This document shows, one piece after another, positions 1-8,751 of a stretch of DNA of 64,000 nucleotides (position 1 is its first letter; each line of letters opens with the position of its first letter). Origin of the DNA: Candidatus Altimarinota bacterium (GTDB taxonomy: Bacteria; Patescibacteriota; Gracilibacteria; UBA4473). Where the stretch lies: contig JAHDHX010000005.1 of the NCBI GenBank assembly GCA_020631075.1, positions 62,001-126,000 on the forward strand, read 5' to 3'. The notes under the pieces were generated by a model that was not told the origin of the DNA, made no database searches, and saw only the letters and a program-made list of their open reading frames with translations. A program made the translations under genes and the position numbers.

Positions 1-471
1 CACAAACTCACTCCCGCTGTCCGCCGTCGACGAAGAGATACTGAAGTTACTCATGCTCAAAAACCGCGCATTGGTTTCGATCGCCTGCAACAGTTCAACC
101 AGCTTTTTCTTGCTCCCCGTCACCGACACAGACGTGGTGATTTCTTCCGCCCCGAGGTCACCCACTGCCCCCTCACTGAAGCTCATCCCGTCGAAAGTAA
201 ACCGACTTCCTTCCACCAGGCTTCGTACGTCATTCATCACCTGCACTTGGTTCATGTGCCGCGGCACCAGTTTCAGCAGGCGCTCTTTGTCTTCATTGGC
301 TTTGGCTTCTTTCTCTTGCAGGTTTTTCAGCTGCAATTGCTTGGTTTTTTTATTCAGTTCCTCCGTGGTGATGTCTTGTTTCACCGCTTGCAGGTCATCA
401 TATTTCGGCAGTGCCCAAAACCCCACCAGCAGGGCACTCATGACGAAGAGGACTATGGTTAAGCTTTTCAT
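1..471 (-). CDS. PilO-like type IV pilus assembly protein (3' part outside window)
   Basis: The reading frame is open from the ATG at 471 to the window edge, giving 157 codons without a stop. The product starts with a short cytoplasmic end and one membrane segment (about residues 4-21), followed by a charged helical, probably coiled-coil, stretch (about 25-60) and an alpha/beta part. This is the architecture of PilO, which pairs with PilN in the inner-membrane alignment complex of type IV pili. Its ATG overlaps the TGA of the upstream PilN-like gene (ATGA), so the two are probably translationally coupled. The family call rests on architecture and gene order; sequence identity in PilO is low across bacteria. 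Confidence 0.65.
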   Translation of the reverse strand, partial: MKSLTIVLFVMSALLVGFWALPKYDDLQAVKQDITTEELNKKTKQLQLKNLQEKEAKANEDKERLLKLVPRHMNQVQVMNDVRSLVEGSRFTFDGMSFSEGAVGDLGAEEITTSVSVTGSKKKLVELLQAIETNARFLSMSNFSISSSTADSGSEFV

Positions 472-1208
472 TGTTCGGTCGGGTTAGGAGAGGCAGTTTC
501 TGTAGTTTCAGGCGGGCTGTCGGGTTCTTCGGGTGGTTCCACCAGCGTGAAGGTCAGCTGAAACTTTACAGGGAAGTTATCTTTGGCGGTGTTGCTCCCG
601 CGCTTGCGCTCCTTGTCCTTGTCTCCGCTGACGGTACTCACAAAGGGGTTTTCCGTCTTCGGGTTCTCCACCAAGCTATCGATCATGTTGGTAACATTCT
701 CATATGACTTCGCCCCCCCACTTATGCTGATCTGCTTGTTCGGGGTCGCAGAAAAACTCTGAAACTGGATCTGATTATCGTTGTAGTCCTCGATCGCCAA
801 GACATCCGCCGCGATCACCGACCACTGCACGCGCTGCTTTTCGGCCTTTTCCATGATCTCATAGGCAATCAGCTGCTGACTGACCGCGTCCCCCGTGCGC
901 AGCTTGTTGATCGACGTCTCTATTGCCCCTGCTTCTTTTATTATTTGCGCTTTTTCCGCTTCCGCGTTTTGCACCTCGAAGTGCAAAAAGGCCGTCCCCG
1001 CCACCGCCAAGAGAAACACCACCACCCCAAGGATCGTCCCCCCGCTGATGCTCGTGCTCGTGCGCTCATCCGCAAACAGGTCGTCAGTGCTTGACCGACG
1101 TCGGGGGCCCTGGGCGGCACTGGGCTCGGGAGCTGTGCCGTCTTGCAGTGGCTCAGCCGCCTGGGCCACGGGGGCTGGTGTGGTGGGGTCGGTCAGTGGG
1201 GTGCTCAT
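468..1208 (-). CDS. PilN-like type IV pilus assembly protein
   Basis: A 246-residue bitopic membrane protein. It has a Pro/Ala/Thr-rich cytoplasmic N-terminus of about 50 residues, one membrane helix (about 54-77), a helical segment and an alpha/beta C-terminal region ending in a Pro/Glu/Thr-rich tail. Together with the overlapping PilO-like gene this fits PilN. The frame extends upstream to a TTG at 1229, but the ATG at 1208 is the better start because the TTG lies inside a CA-rich leader. A consensus promoter sits about 100 bases upstream. The acidic tail and long N-terminus are unusual for PilN, so a related pilus or secretion protein is possible. Confidence 0.6.
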   Translation of the reverse strand: MSTPLTDPTTPAPVAQAAEPLQDGTAPEPSAAQGPRRRSSTDDLFADERTSTSISGGTILGVVVFLLAVAGTAFLHFEVQNAEAEKAQIIKEAGAIETSINKLRTGDAVSQQLIAYEIMEKAEKQRVQWSVIAADVLAIEDYNDNQIQFQSFSATPNKQISISGGAKSYENVTNMIDSLVENPKTENPFVSTVSGDKDKERKRGSNTAKDNFPVKFQLTFTLVEPPEEPDSPPETTETASPNPTEQ

Positions 1209-1304
1209 GGTTTGTGTGTGTGGAAGCAATGATTGTGAGTGGCAGCGCTAAAGCGTCTCTGTTCGTCCCTACACTGAGGGGGTTTCGTTTGTGTTTATCG
1301 TTCG

Positions 1305-1334
1305 ATTATAGCATAACACACCTGACCCTGTGAA
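1305..1334 (-). promoter_or_regulatory. promoter of the pilN-pilO operon
   Basis: On the minus strand: TTCACA, 18 bases, then TATAAT preceded by TGC (extended -10). The predicted transcript has a leader of about 90 bases containing a CACACACA run and no Shine-Dalgarno motif before the ATG at 1208. Confidence 0.65.
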
Positions 1335-1352
1335 GTCATTCCCTCCTCTTCT

Positions 1353-2105
1353 ATGACGATCTTGCTCACTGGCCCTGACTACGGCGTGGTGGCGCTGGGG
1401 CGACAGCTCTGGTTGGCGGATGCCACCACTTCACTCACGCTCGTTCACACCCCAACCCAGCCCCTCCCCACTTCGTCTCACCGCCCCAGTCAACAGTTGC
1501 TCTTCCCCGCGTTGCTCGCCCACGCGGTGTCTTTGCTTACGACAGGGCGCATAGCCATTGCCGCGGGTCGTCCTTCTTTGCCAGATTTTTCTTTAGATGA
1601 GGCATTAAAAGATAAACTAGCCACTCAGTGGCAAAAACAGCAATTAAGACTTACCAAAAGGCAAAAACGCCGCCAAAGATTTACTCCAAAACTGACCGTG
1701 ACCCCGCAGGCCCTCCCCGCGCTTGACACCTTGGCTGACGAAGGACTGGCCGACTCGGTTGAGTTCCGCCGCCTCGCCCGCAGATACCTCCGCCCCCTGC
1801 GGCACGCCCACTGTCAGCTGGTGGTCTTCCCGCAGGCGATCATGGCGACGGAGGCCCCCCGCCGCCTCTTGCAGCACATCGCTGGCACCCAGTTGCAGGT
1901 CGTCACACTGGCGGACTTGCCGCCCTCCACCCTGCTCGACCACCTGCCGCAGCTCCCCACGTCGCCCGACACACCGCGTTGTCGGGTGTTTTCTGCTGAC
2001 CAGCCCCACTTTGTCCGCCAACGGTGCCAGACCATCCTGCGCACCCAGCTGGCCCAGGGCGCAGTGCAGCCGCTGACGGCCTTGCCGAGCCTTGCGCTTG
2101 CCTAA
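1353..2105 (+). CDS. glutamate racemase-like protein lacking catalytic cysteines
   Basis: A 250-residue protein divergent from the pilus operon. Its N-terminus (ILLTGPDYGVVALG) lines up with the MurI motif around DSGVGGL, and its last 110 residues follow the MurI C-terminal pattern: EFRRLARRYLRPL, then a strand where GCTHYP is expected but VVFPQA is found, then a region like the end of MurI. Both catalytic cysteines of MurI are absent, and the middle is short and carries a basic segment (KRQKRRQR, about residue 104). I infer a divergent or inactive Asp/Glu racemase-fold protein. The similarity is weak and judged by eye; it may equally be an uncharacterised protein. Confidence 0.4.
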   Translation: MTILLTGPDYGVVALGRQLWLADATTSLTLVHTPTQPLPTSSHRPSQQLLFPALLAHAVSLLTTGRIAIAAGRPSLPDFSLDEALKDKLATQWQKQQLRLTKRQKRRQRFTPKLTVTPQALPALDTLADEGLADSVEFRRLARRYLRPLRHAHCQLVVFPQAIMATEAPRRLLQHIAGTQLQVVTLADLPPSTLLDHLPQLPTSPDTPRCRVFSADQPHFVRQRCQTILRTQLAQGAVQPLTALPSLALA

Positions 2106-2157
2106 AATATCATTTCAACGCAGCTTAAAGCACTACCCGTGTCCGCTCCTTTTGTGG

Positions 2158-2169
2158 TATACTACCCCG
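2158..2169 (+). promoter_or_regulatory. extended -10 box giving a leaderless pilB transcript
   Basis: TGGTATACT (extended -10, hexamer 2158-2163) is followed by only six bases before the ATG at 2170. Transcription would start at or next to the A of the start codon. No good -35 is visible, as is common for extended -10 promoters. This site also decides the start codon, since the frame is open further upstream to a TTG. Confidence 0.65.
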
Positions 2170-3801
2170 ATGCCTCACCTTTCTGGCGCCACCGCGGGCA
2201 CCGCCGCCGACCTCGTCCAGCGCGAATTTGCCGAGCGCCACGCCCAGCAGCGCGCCCAGTCACTCGGGCTGCCCTACGTCTCGCTCCAGCGTCGCCCGCT
2301 GTCACCTGACCTGCTGCAGCTGGTGCCCTTGCCCTTGGCCCAGTCGGCGCAGGCACTCCCCACGGCGCAGTCAGGCGTGCAGGTGCAGCTCGCAGTGGTT
2401 GACCCGTCGCACCCCGCCGTGTCGGACGTGCAAGCGCACCTCACCGCCCAGCGCCTTTCGCCCATATTGGCCCTCTGTTCGCCCGAGTCCTTGCGTGAGG
2501 TTTGGCCCCAGATGGAAGCCGCCCACACGGGTAAAAAGCAGGTCATCACCCGCACCCACACCACCGAAGGCGACACACTGGAGGGCCAGCGCTCTGACTT
2601 TATCGCCCTCCAGCGGGAGCTCCCCACCCTGCACCCGCAGGCCGCCCTGGCAGAGGTCAAACTCGCCGCCCTGTCCGCCCAAGCCTCAGACATCCACCTG
2701 CAGCCTTCTGCGGCGGGGTCTACGCTGCGCTTCCGCATCGACGGCCTGCTCTACGACATCTTCACCCTCGACCACGACACCACCGCCAAGCTTCGCACTC
2801 AGATCAAGTACGAAAGCGGCCTCAGGACAAATGTTGCCAACGTACCGCAAGATGGTGCTTCCACCACTACTATAAACGGCCGATTGATTGATTTTCGCGT
2901 GGCGACTCTCCCTACCCCCCACGACGAATCCATCGTCATCCGCCTGCTCGACAGCCACAAAGCCATCAAGCCCTACACCAAGCTGGGCCTGCACCCACGC
3001 GCCTGCGCGGTGCTCGAGCAGGCCATCACCCAGCCCAACGGGCTCATCCTCGTCACGGGCCCCACGGGGTCAGGCAAGACCACCACCCTCTACTCGATCT
3101 TGTCCGAGCTCAACCAACCAGAGGTCAAACTCGTCACCCTCGAGGATCCGATCGAATACCACCTCGACGGCGTGTCACAGTCACAGATCGACGAAACGTG
3201 GGATTACAGCTTCAGCACTGGTCTGAAAGCCATCCTCCGTCATGACCCAGACGTCATCCTCGTGGGGGAGGTTCGCACCGCCGACACCGCTGCCATGGTG
3301 GTGGAGTCCGCCATGACAGGCCACCTTGTCCTCACCTCCCTTCATACCAATTCCGCGGCTGGGGCCATCACCCGCCTCCGTAATCTCGGCCTGCCTGACC
3401 ACGACATCGCCCCCACCCTGCGGGCGGTTTTTTCACAGCGACTTCTGCGGCAGGTCTGCCCTGACTGCGTCACCATGGTGCCCTACGCCCCCACGCCCGA
3501 GCAGCAAACCCTCTGGAATTCCCTCCAGTCGAAAGGTGTCCACGGAGAGGTGCCCGCCACCGTGCCCGCTGCGCAGGGGTGTGACGCTTGTTCGCACACG
3601 GGCTATCTGGGTCGGGCGGCCATCTGCGAAGCCTTCCTCGTCGACGCTGAGACAGAGCACGAACTGTTTCACGGTGCGTCAGAGGTGCAATTGCGCGAGT
3701 TTCTTTCCGCGCACAAACAATTCATTTCCCTGCGGGAGAGCGGCCTGCTGCAAGTCGCCGCGGGCCAAACCACCGTCGAAGAAGTGTGGAGAATCGCTTA
3801 A
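2170..3801 (+). CDS. pilB: type IV pilus extension ATPase PilB (GspE family)
   Basis: A hexameric secretion ATPase of 543 residues that powers pilus subunit assembly at the cytoplasmic face. A degenerate MshEN-like N-terminal domain is followed by the ATPase core: Walker A GPTGSGKTTT at about 297, an Asp box (VTLEDPIEY), Walker B (PDVILVGEVR, about 360), a His box (GHLVLTSLHT), and the four zinc cysteines typical of PilB (CPDC at about 430-433, CDAC at 471-474). The ATG at 2170 is preferred over an upstream TTG at 2092 because a TATACT box lies just before it. The gene lies close to the PilN/PilO genes but on the opposite strand and under its own promoter. Confidence 0.92.
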   Translation: MPHLSGATAGTAADLVQREFAERHAQQRAQSLGLPYVSLQRRPLSPDLLQLVPLPLAQSAQALPTAQSGVQVQLAVVDPSHPAVSDVQAHLTAQRLSPILALCSPESLREVWPQMEAAHTGKKQVITRTHTTEGDTLEGQRSDFIALQRELPTLHPQAALAEVKLAALSAQASDIHLQPSAAGSTLRFRIDGLLYDIFTLDHDTTAKLRTQIKYESGLRTNVANVPQDGASTTTINGRLIDFRVATLPTPHDESIVIRLLDSHKAIKPYTKLGLHPRACAVLEQAITQPNGLILVTGPTGSGKTTTLYSILSELNQPEVKLVTLEDPIEYHLDGVSQSQIDETWDYSFSTGLKAILRHDPDVILVGEVRTADTAAMVVESAMTGHLVLTSLHTNSAAGAITRLRNLGLPDHDIAPTLRAVFSQRLLRQVCPDCVTMVPYAPTPEQQTLWNSLQSKGVHGEVPATVPAAQGCDACSHTGYLGRAAICEAFLVDAETEHELFHGASEVQLREFLSAHKQFISLRESGLLQVAAGQTTVEEVWRIA

Positions 3802-3932
3802 TAGCGGTTTCAAGTCATTGAAATGCAATTACTATGCAAAAAATGTATTGGGGTTTTTGAGGATGGTTTTTCCCTTCTTGGGCACCACTCCGCTTGCCCG
3901 TCTGCACCCGCTGGCCCATACTCGCCCCCGAC

Positions 3933-4880
3933 ATGACCCAGCTCAAAGTTTTCTTGATCCAGATCTACATCGCTCTTGCGGGCTGGCTCGCGGGTGAGCA
4001 AGTCCTCGAAGCCCACCTCCAGACGCTTTCCCCCGCCCCCGCCGACACCCTGACCGCCCTGCAGGTCAGCCCCCCCCCTGCCCCTCCCCCCAAGGTCGAA
4101 AGCGGCCCCCCCGCCAACAACCCCCAGTTTCAGAACCATCAGGTGGCCTTCGACCACTCTGGCAAAAAACTCAACTTGATCTTTGCGCCGCACCCCGATG
4201 ACGAAACCCTCGGCTGCGCCCGCTTGATCCGCTCCGCGCTCGAGCGCGGTGAATACGTCAAAATCATCTACCTCACCAACGGCGACGCCTTTTCGAAAGA
4301 CAATCCAGACGTCTCAAAAAATTACGGCCAGACCAGAGTGCAAGAGGCCAAAACCGTCGCCCAGCGTTTAGGCCTTCAGCCTGACGACCTTGAGTTTCTC
4401 GGCTTCCCCGACGGCTACCTCACCCAGATGCTCACCGACCAGGGCACCATCACGTCGGACTTCACCCACGCCACCGCCACGCCCGAGGGGGCACGCTACG
4501 GCAACCTCCGTTACGACCTCCAGCTGTTCAAAAACACCATTAAGGTCGTCATGGGCCGCTACAAACCCGACCGCGTCTACTACACCTCGCGCTACGACCG
4601 CCACCCCGACCATCAGGCCATCGCCCAATTATTTGAGGACGACCTCCTCACCGACCCCAAAGCCTACCCCAAAACCGCCTTCTACTCCTACATCATCCAC
4701 CGCCATCGCCAACCAGGGTGGTACTCCGACACCGTCGACGAATGGAAACTCGACCTCATCCGTGAGTTCACTTCCCAGCGGCACGACCGCCAGCACGAAG
4801 TTTTCCTCGACACCTTCGCCAAGCAAAAAGAGCGCTTTACGCTGCGTCGCCCCGCTCTCTATAAGGTTCCTGAAATTTAG
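3933..4880 (+). CDS. PIG-L (LmbE-like) zinc deacetylase, membrane-anchored
   Basis: A 315-residue protein with a hydrophobic N-terminal anchor (about residues 5-25), a Pro-rich linker, and a PIG-L fold. The zinc motif is PHPDDE at about 87-92 and the second motif HPDH is near 224. Members remove acetyl groups from N-acetylglucosamine-type substrates in glycolipids, mycothiol, bacillithiol or antibiotics; the substrate here cannot be told. The predicted membrane anchor suggests a cell-envelope glycan role. The ATG at 3933 is chosen over an upstream TTG at 3894. Transcription ends at the hairpin at 4931. Confidence 0.82.
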   Translation: MTQLKVFLIQIYIALAGWLAGEQVLEAHLQTLSPAPADTLTALQVSPPPAPPPKVESGPPANNPQFQNHQVAFDHSGKKLNLIFAPHPDDETLGCARLIRSALERGEYVKIIYLTNGDAFSKDNPDVSKNYGQTRVQEAKTVAQRLGLQPDDLEFLGFPDGYLTQMLTDQGTITSDFTHATATPEGARYGNLRYDLQLFKNTIKVVMGRYKPDRVYYTSRYDRHPDHQAIAQLFEDDLLTDPKAYPKTAFYSYIIHRHRQPGWYSDTVDEWKLDLIREFTSQRHDRQHEVFLDTFAKQKERFTLRRPALYKVPEI

Positions 4881-4930
4881 GCCGAACAGTGGAATCACTC
4901 CAGCGGAACTGTACCAGTTTCGTATCATAA

Positions 4931-4959
4931 AAAACTCCTCATTTCTGAGGAGTTTTTTT
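4931..4959. terminator. bidirectional intrinsic terminator
   Basis: An 8-bp stem (ACTCCTCA / TGAGGAGT) with a 4-base loop, flanked by an A-run on the left and a T-run on the right. It sits between the convergent deacetylase and M16 peptidase genes and can serve both. Confidence 0.85.
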
Positions 4960-4980
4960 GGTTAAATGGTGAAAGTCATC

Positions 4981-6243
4981 CTACCCCAGCAACTTTTCCA
5001 GCGCCGCTTGGTCGATCGCTGGGCCTATCCCTGCCAGTCGGTAGTGCTCTGACCGAAAGATCTCCTGCGCCAGTGCCTGCACATCCGCCGTCGACACCGC
5101 TGCTATGGCTGCTTGTCGCTCGGCGTAGCTAATCGTTTTGCCGTGCAGCAGCGGGTTTTTCCCAAACCAATGCGCCACGTTTTCCGTGTCTTCCGTCCGC
5201 AGGTCTATTTTCCCGAGCAGGTAGTTTTTGGCTTTTTCCAGCTCCGCTTCCTCCACACCTTCGGCCGCCAAGTGGTCATATTCGTAGCGGATCGCCTCGA
5301 TCGCCCCCAGCACGTCGCTCAGCTTCACCCCCGCCCGTGTCACCAGCAGGCCCGTGTCGGTGTACTCATCCACCACCGTCCGAATGCTATAACACAGCCC
5401 CTTGTCTTCCCGCACATTCTGAAACATCCGCGAGCTCATATTCCCCCCCAAGATCACCCCCAGCACGATCGACGTCGCATACCGCGGGTCTTCTTCGCTG
5501 ACGGCCTGCACTCCGAGCGCTATGTGATATTGCTCAGTTTTTTTCTGGCGGATCTGTATCCGCTCCGTCGCCACACTCGGGTCATACGCACGATACGGCC
5601 GACTCTGCCTCGTCCCCCCCAGGGTGAAGTACGACTCCACCAGTTCGAGCGTGCTTTCGTCCACCGCGCCCGCCAGCGTGATCACCATGTTGTCTGGGGT
5701 GTACAGTTCTTTTTGATATGCCTGAAACTGCGCCTGCGTCACCCCTTTGATGAGCTCTTTCGTCCCGATCTGGTCCCACCCCAGGGGTTGATCACCGAAA
5801 ACCAACCGCTCAAAATCCCACGAGATCTGATACATCGGCGCATCCAGATACATCGCCATCTCTTCGAGGATTACCCCCCGCTCCTTATCGATTTCCACAG
5901 GGTCAAACCGTGAATGCAGCAACATATCTGACAGCACATCCAGCGCCTTTTCCGTATTTTTTTTGTTCGATTTCACGTAGTACCCCGCATACTCCTTGCC
6001 CGTGAAGGCATTAAATTCCCCGCCAAAACAGTCCACGGCTTCCGCCACAGCTTTGGGCGTGGTGTACTTCTTCGCCCCCTTAAAGAACATATGCTCCAAA
6101 AAGTGCGAAATCCCGCGGATTTCAGGCGTCTCATACCGCGACCCCGCCCCCACGAGGATCAGCGTCGTCACCACATTGGTGCCAGGCATTTCCACCGCCT
6201 GTATCCGTAAACCATTTTCGAGCGTTTTCGTGTGCAATTTCAT
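4981..6243 (-). CDS. M16-family zinc peptidase (processing peptidase-like)
   Basis: A 420-residue peptidase of the pitrilysin/M16B family. The inverted zinc motif is HFLEH at residues 47-51, with the third ligand in ERGVILEEM near residue 127. The rest follows the two-domain M16B pattern, including the arginine/tyrosine-containing region near YSIRTVVDEY. Length is normal for a single-chain M16B enzyme such as YmxG. It probably degrades or processes small peptides in the cytoplasm; no signal peptide is seen. A consensus TATAAT ends six bases before its ATG, so the mRNA is predicted to be leaderless. Confidence 0.88.
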   Translation of the reverse strand: MKLHTKTLENGLRIQAVEMPGTNVVTTLILVGAGSRYETPEIRGISHFLEHMFFKGAKKYTTPKAVAEAVDCFGGEFNAFTGKEYAGYYVKSNKKNTEKALDVLSDMLLHSRFDPVEIDKERGVILEEMAMYLDAPMYQISWDFERLVFGDQPLGWDQIGTKELIKGVTQAQFQAYQKELYTPDNMVITLAGAVDESTLELVESYFTLGGTRQSRPYRAYDPSVATERIQIRQKKTEQYHIALGVQAVSEEDPRYATSIVLGVILGGNMSSRMFQNVREDKGLCYSIRTVVDEYTDTGLLVTRAGVKLSDVLGAIEAIRYEYDHLAAEGVEEAELEKAKNYLLGKIDLRTEDTENVAHWFGKNPLLHGKTISYAERQAAIAAVSTADVQALAQEIFRSEHYRLAGIGPAIDQAALEKLLG

Positions 6244-6249
6244 GCCATC

Positions 6250-6255
6250 ATTATA
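6250..6255 (-). promoter_or_regulatory. -10 box (TATAAT) of the M16 peptidase, leaderless
   Basis: A perfect TATAAT on the minus strand is followed by GATGGC and then ATG. The -35 region is poor. Confidence 0.6.
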
Positions 6256-6301
6256 CGTTCACTTACAGACACTTCCTACTCTTTTTCCTTGCGAATGGCT
6301 A

Positions 6302-6329
6302 TTGACAAAATACTATAAATATATATAAA
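6302..6329 (+). promoter_or_regulatory. promoter of the PKD protein, leaderless
   Basis: A perfect TTGACA (6302-6307), a 16-base spacer and TATAAA (6324-6329), then six bases to the ATG at 6336. A second TATA-like box at 6322 overlaps. This is the clearest leaderless promoter in the window because both hexamers are good. Confidence 0.72.
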
Positions 6330-6335
6330 AAAAAT

Positions 6336-7859
6336 ATGAAAAAATTCCTCTGGCTCCTGCTGACCGTCATCCTGCTGGGCAGTGTGCTCTGGGTGGGGCG
6401 TTGGCTCTACCAGCGTTGGGGGGCTTCCACTCCTGACCCCGTGTCGACTATTTCTCTGTCTGACGACACCCAGTCCCTGTCTTTGGCGGACCGTCTCGCT
6501 GGCTGGTTCCCACAGACAGGTGCCCCCTACGGCCTGGCAGCCCGAACGGTAAGTGCCGAAGACTTTTTTGCCGACAGTATGCAAAACAGCGACTTAGGGC
6601 AATTACAGACTGAAAAAAATCAGAATACAGCCGCCACCAATTCTTCGGCCAATGACGCCACCTCCGAAAATCAACCACATTGCGATCAAGTAAGTTGTTC
6701 AGCTAATGGAGCAGATTCTACGAAAAACACCAACCCCAATATATCCGACCAGCTGCACGCCCGCTTCCCTTTTTTGCCACTCGATGGTTCACTTTTGTCG
6801 CCAGACGACATTCTTTCGGCTGACGCCCCTACCAGTCAAAACCAAACCACGCACAGTGACGCTTCCACAGGAAGCTCAGACGACAGTTCGGCCACCACTC
6901 CCCAGATCGGCGAGATTTCCCCCCCACTGTCACTGAGCGGCCAACCCTCTCCTACTCCCGACCCTAGTTCTGCCACTGACGCTCCCTCTGCAGACCAGAG
7001 TGCCACCACCTCCGCCCCATCCTCGACCGCATCTGGCAACAGCGCCACTGGCGAGCCCCCAGCCGAAGGCACGACCACCGCATCCGTGTCCGAGCTGCAG
7101 TCTCTCTTAGACCAGCGTGAGGCTGAAGCAGGTGGCAGCGGTGACACCCAACCCAGCACGGGGGAGGGGGCCAACGGCGCAGGCACCTTAGGTGACGCAC
7201 TCTCTTCACTAGGGGTTTCCCCAGCTTGGGCCACCGCGAATGGCATCAGTCCCGCTACCCCCGCCAGCCTTTCCTTGGCGGACTGGCTCTCTCGGGTCAA
7301 CCCTGGCCCGCAGTCACTCCCCATCCCAGAAGGCACCGACACGTCGCTCTCCTTGGCCGACTTCCTCTCTCGCCTAAGCCCAGGCCCCCAGTTCCAACTC
7401 CCAAACTTCTCTCCCCCCTCCAGCACGCTTACGTCCACGGCACAGGGTAGTGGAGTTTTTCAGACCGCCACCCTGCAGGAAATCTTCTTGAGTGATTCCG
7501 CCAACACCTTGCAGTTTGACGACATAGCCAATGTATCACTGGCTTCCAATGCTTCCGCTGCCCCGCAGCCAGGGGTCGGTATGCCCGTTGAGCCCATTGC
7601 CCGCGTTTTTGTCTCCCAGGCAGAGGCCGACACCCGCACCCAATTTTTCTTCGACGGCAGCCAGTCCGCTGGTTCGGGCCTGCGCTATCGGTGGCAGATC
7701 GCCGCGTGCAATTCCGCCAAATCGCGCTGGGCCACTCCCACAGTTAAGCACACCTATGCCGAATGCCCAGGCCTCAAAGCCATCTCGCTCCAGATCACCG
7801 ATCGTTACGGGCGCACCGACCAGGTCGAGTTCACCGTCAACGTGACGGATCCCGCCTAA
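6336..7859 (+). CDS. exported Ser/Thr/Pro-rich protein with SLSLAD repeats and a C-terminal PKD domain
   Basis: A 507-residue protein with an N-terminal signal anchor (about 3-22) and then a long low-complexity region rich in Ser, Thr, Pro, Asp and Gln. A short motif, SLSLAD(R/W/F)L, occurs three times: at about 48, 312 and 338. The last two copies are followed by the similar segments VNPGPQ and LSPGPQ. The C-terminal 90 residues form a PKD-like beta-sandwich (FFFDGSQSAG, YRWQIAAC, LQITDRYGRTDQVEF). PKD domains act in surface adhesion and protein-protein contacts. The protein is probably anchored in the membrane with its PKD domain outside. Its exact function is unknown. Confidence 0.72.
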   Translation: MKKFLWLLLTVILLGSVLWVGRWLYQRWGASTPDPVSTISLSDDTQSLSLADRLAGWFPQTGAPYGLAARTVSAEDFFADSMQNSDLGQLQTEKNQNTAATNSSANDATSENQPHCDQVSCSANGADSTKNTNPNISDQLHARFPFLPLDGSLLSPDDILSADAPTSQNQTTHSDASTGSSDDSSATTPQIGEISPPLSLSGQPSPTPDPSSATDAPSADQSATTSAPSSTASGNSATGEPPAEGTTTASVSELQSLLDQREAEAGGSGDTQPSTGEGANGAGTLGDALSSLGVSPAWATANGISPATPASLSLADWLSRVNPGPQSLPIPEGTDTSLSLADFLSRLSPGPQFQLPNFSPPSSTLTSTAQGSGVFQTATLQEIFLSDSANTLQFDDIANVSLASNASAAPQPGVGMPVEPIARVFVSQAEADTRTQFFFDGSQSAGSGLRYRWQIAACNSAKSRWATPTVKHTYAECPGLKAISLQITDRYGRTDQVEFTVNVTDPA

Positions 7860-7990
7860 GTTTTATTTCATGAGCGTGTGTCGCGTTTGGAGGTGTGTGC
7901 TGCCTTGATGAAAAGCCTTCTTTTTCTTCATTTGCTTTTTTAAGAAAATTATCGAGACTCAGGACTGACGCCACTACATTTGGAAACACC

Positions 7991-8362
7991 ATGGACCAAG
8001 AATTTTTCGACCACCTCATCAGCCTCATCGGCCTTCGCCGTCATTGTCCGCGCTGCAGCTGCACTGACCCAGCGGTCGTCTCTATCGACGGCTTCGTGGC
8101 CAACTCCGCTGGCGTGCTTGTCTTGGGGCATTGTCAGCAGTGCGACACCGAGATCGTCTGCGCCGGTATGCCCGTGCCCGAGTCCGCCCAGCAGCCCAAG
8201 TCCAAAAAATCCCTCTCACCCACCCCCGCCCAAGCCGCCCCGCAGCAGCGCGTCGCCAGCCTCACGGGGCAAGACGTCAGCCGCATCGCGCAGGCCGTCA
8301 CTCAGTTTCGCGGTTCAGACATCCGCACGCTGCTCGCCGACGACTCCCCTGACCACAGATGA
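7991..8362 (+). CDS. small zinc-ribbon protein, unknown function
   Basis: A 123-residue protein with two CxxC pairs (CPRC near residue 19, CQQC near 48) that likely form a zinc ribbon. A Lys/Ser/Pro/Gln-rich linker and a conserved-looking C-terminal helix (TGQDVSRIAQAVTQFRGSD) follow. The frame extends upstream to 7895, but the ATG at 7991 is the first ATG that leaves the zinc ribbon intact. Its TGA overlaps the ATG of the next gene. I do not recognise the family; the C-terminal motif could be a protein-binding helix. Confidence 0.6.
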   Translation: MDQEFFDHLISLIGLRRHCPRCSCTDPAVVSIDGFVANSAGVLVLGHCQQCDTEIVCAGMPVPESAQQPKSKKSLSPTPAQAAPQQRVASLTGQDVSRIAQAVTQFRGSDIRTLLADDSPDHR

Positions 8363-8751
8363 AACCCCTCCTCACAGGCATAATTGTTCTCATTGGCTTG
8401 GGGGTTTTCTGGCTCCACTCCCAGCCCTCAGACGGTCAGTCCACTCTCTCCGCGGTCGAAGCGTCCCCAAAAACTTCAGACAACATCACTCCACCTGAGA
8501 GCGACAGCCAAACTTCACCACTGGCGGATTACTTGCCTGATGACGTTTTTTCTGAAGCCATGGAAATAAAAACAAAAATAGAATCCCTTCAATCTGATTT
8601 GCAAGGAAAAGTGGAGATTGGCACAGAAAAATACACCGAAACCAAGGCTGAAATCGAAGCCCTCCAATCGCAACTGCAAAAACTGCAAGAAACCGCTCAG
8701 TCACTACAGCAAACCGTAATCGATGTGACCAGTTTTTTCCAGTCCCCTTGA
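8359..8751 (+). CDS. small membrane-anchored coiled-coil protein
   Basis: A 130-residue protein with an N-terminal hydrophobic segment (about 4-20), a Ser/Thr-rich spacer and a heptad-like helical region from about 70 to 120 rich in Glu, Lys, Leu and Gln. It begins with an ATGA overlap on the zinc-ribbon gene, so the two are probably made together. Function unknown. Confidence 0.6.
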   Translation: MKPLLTGIIVLIGLGVFWLHSQPSDGQSTLSAVEASPKTSDNITPPESDSQTSPLADYLPDDVFSEAMEIKTKIESLQSDLQGKVEIGTEKYTETKAEIEALQSQLQKLQETAQSLQQTVIDVTSFFQSP

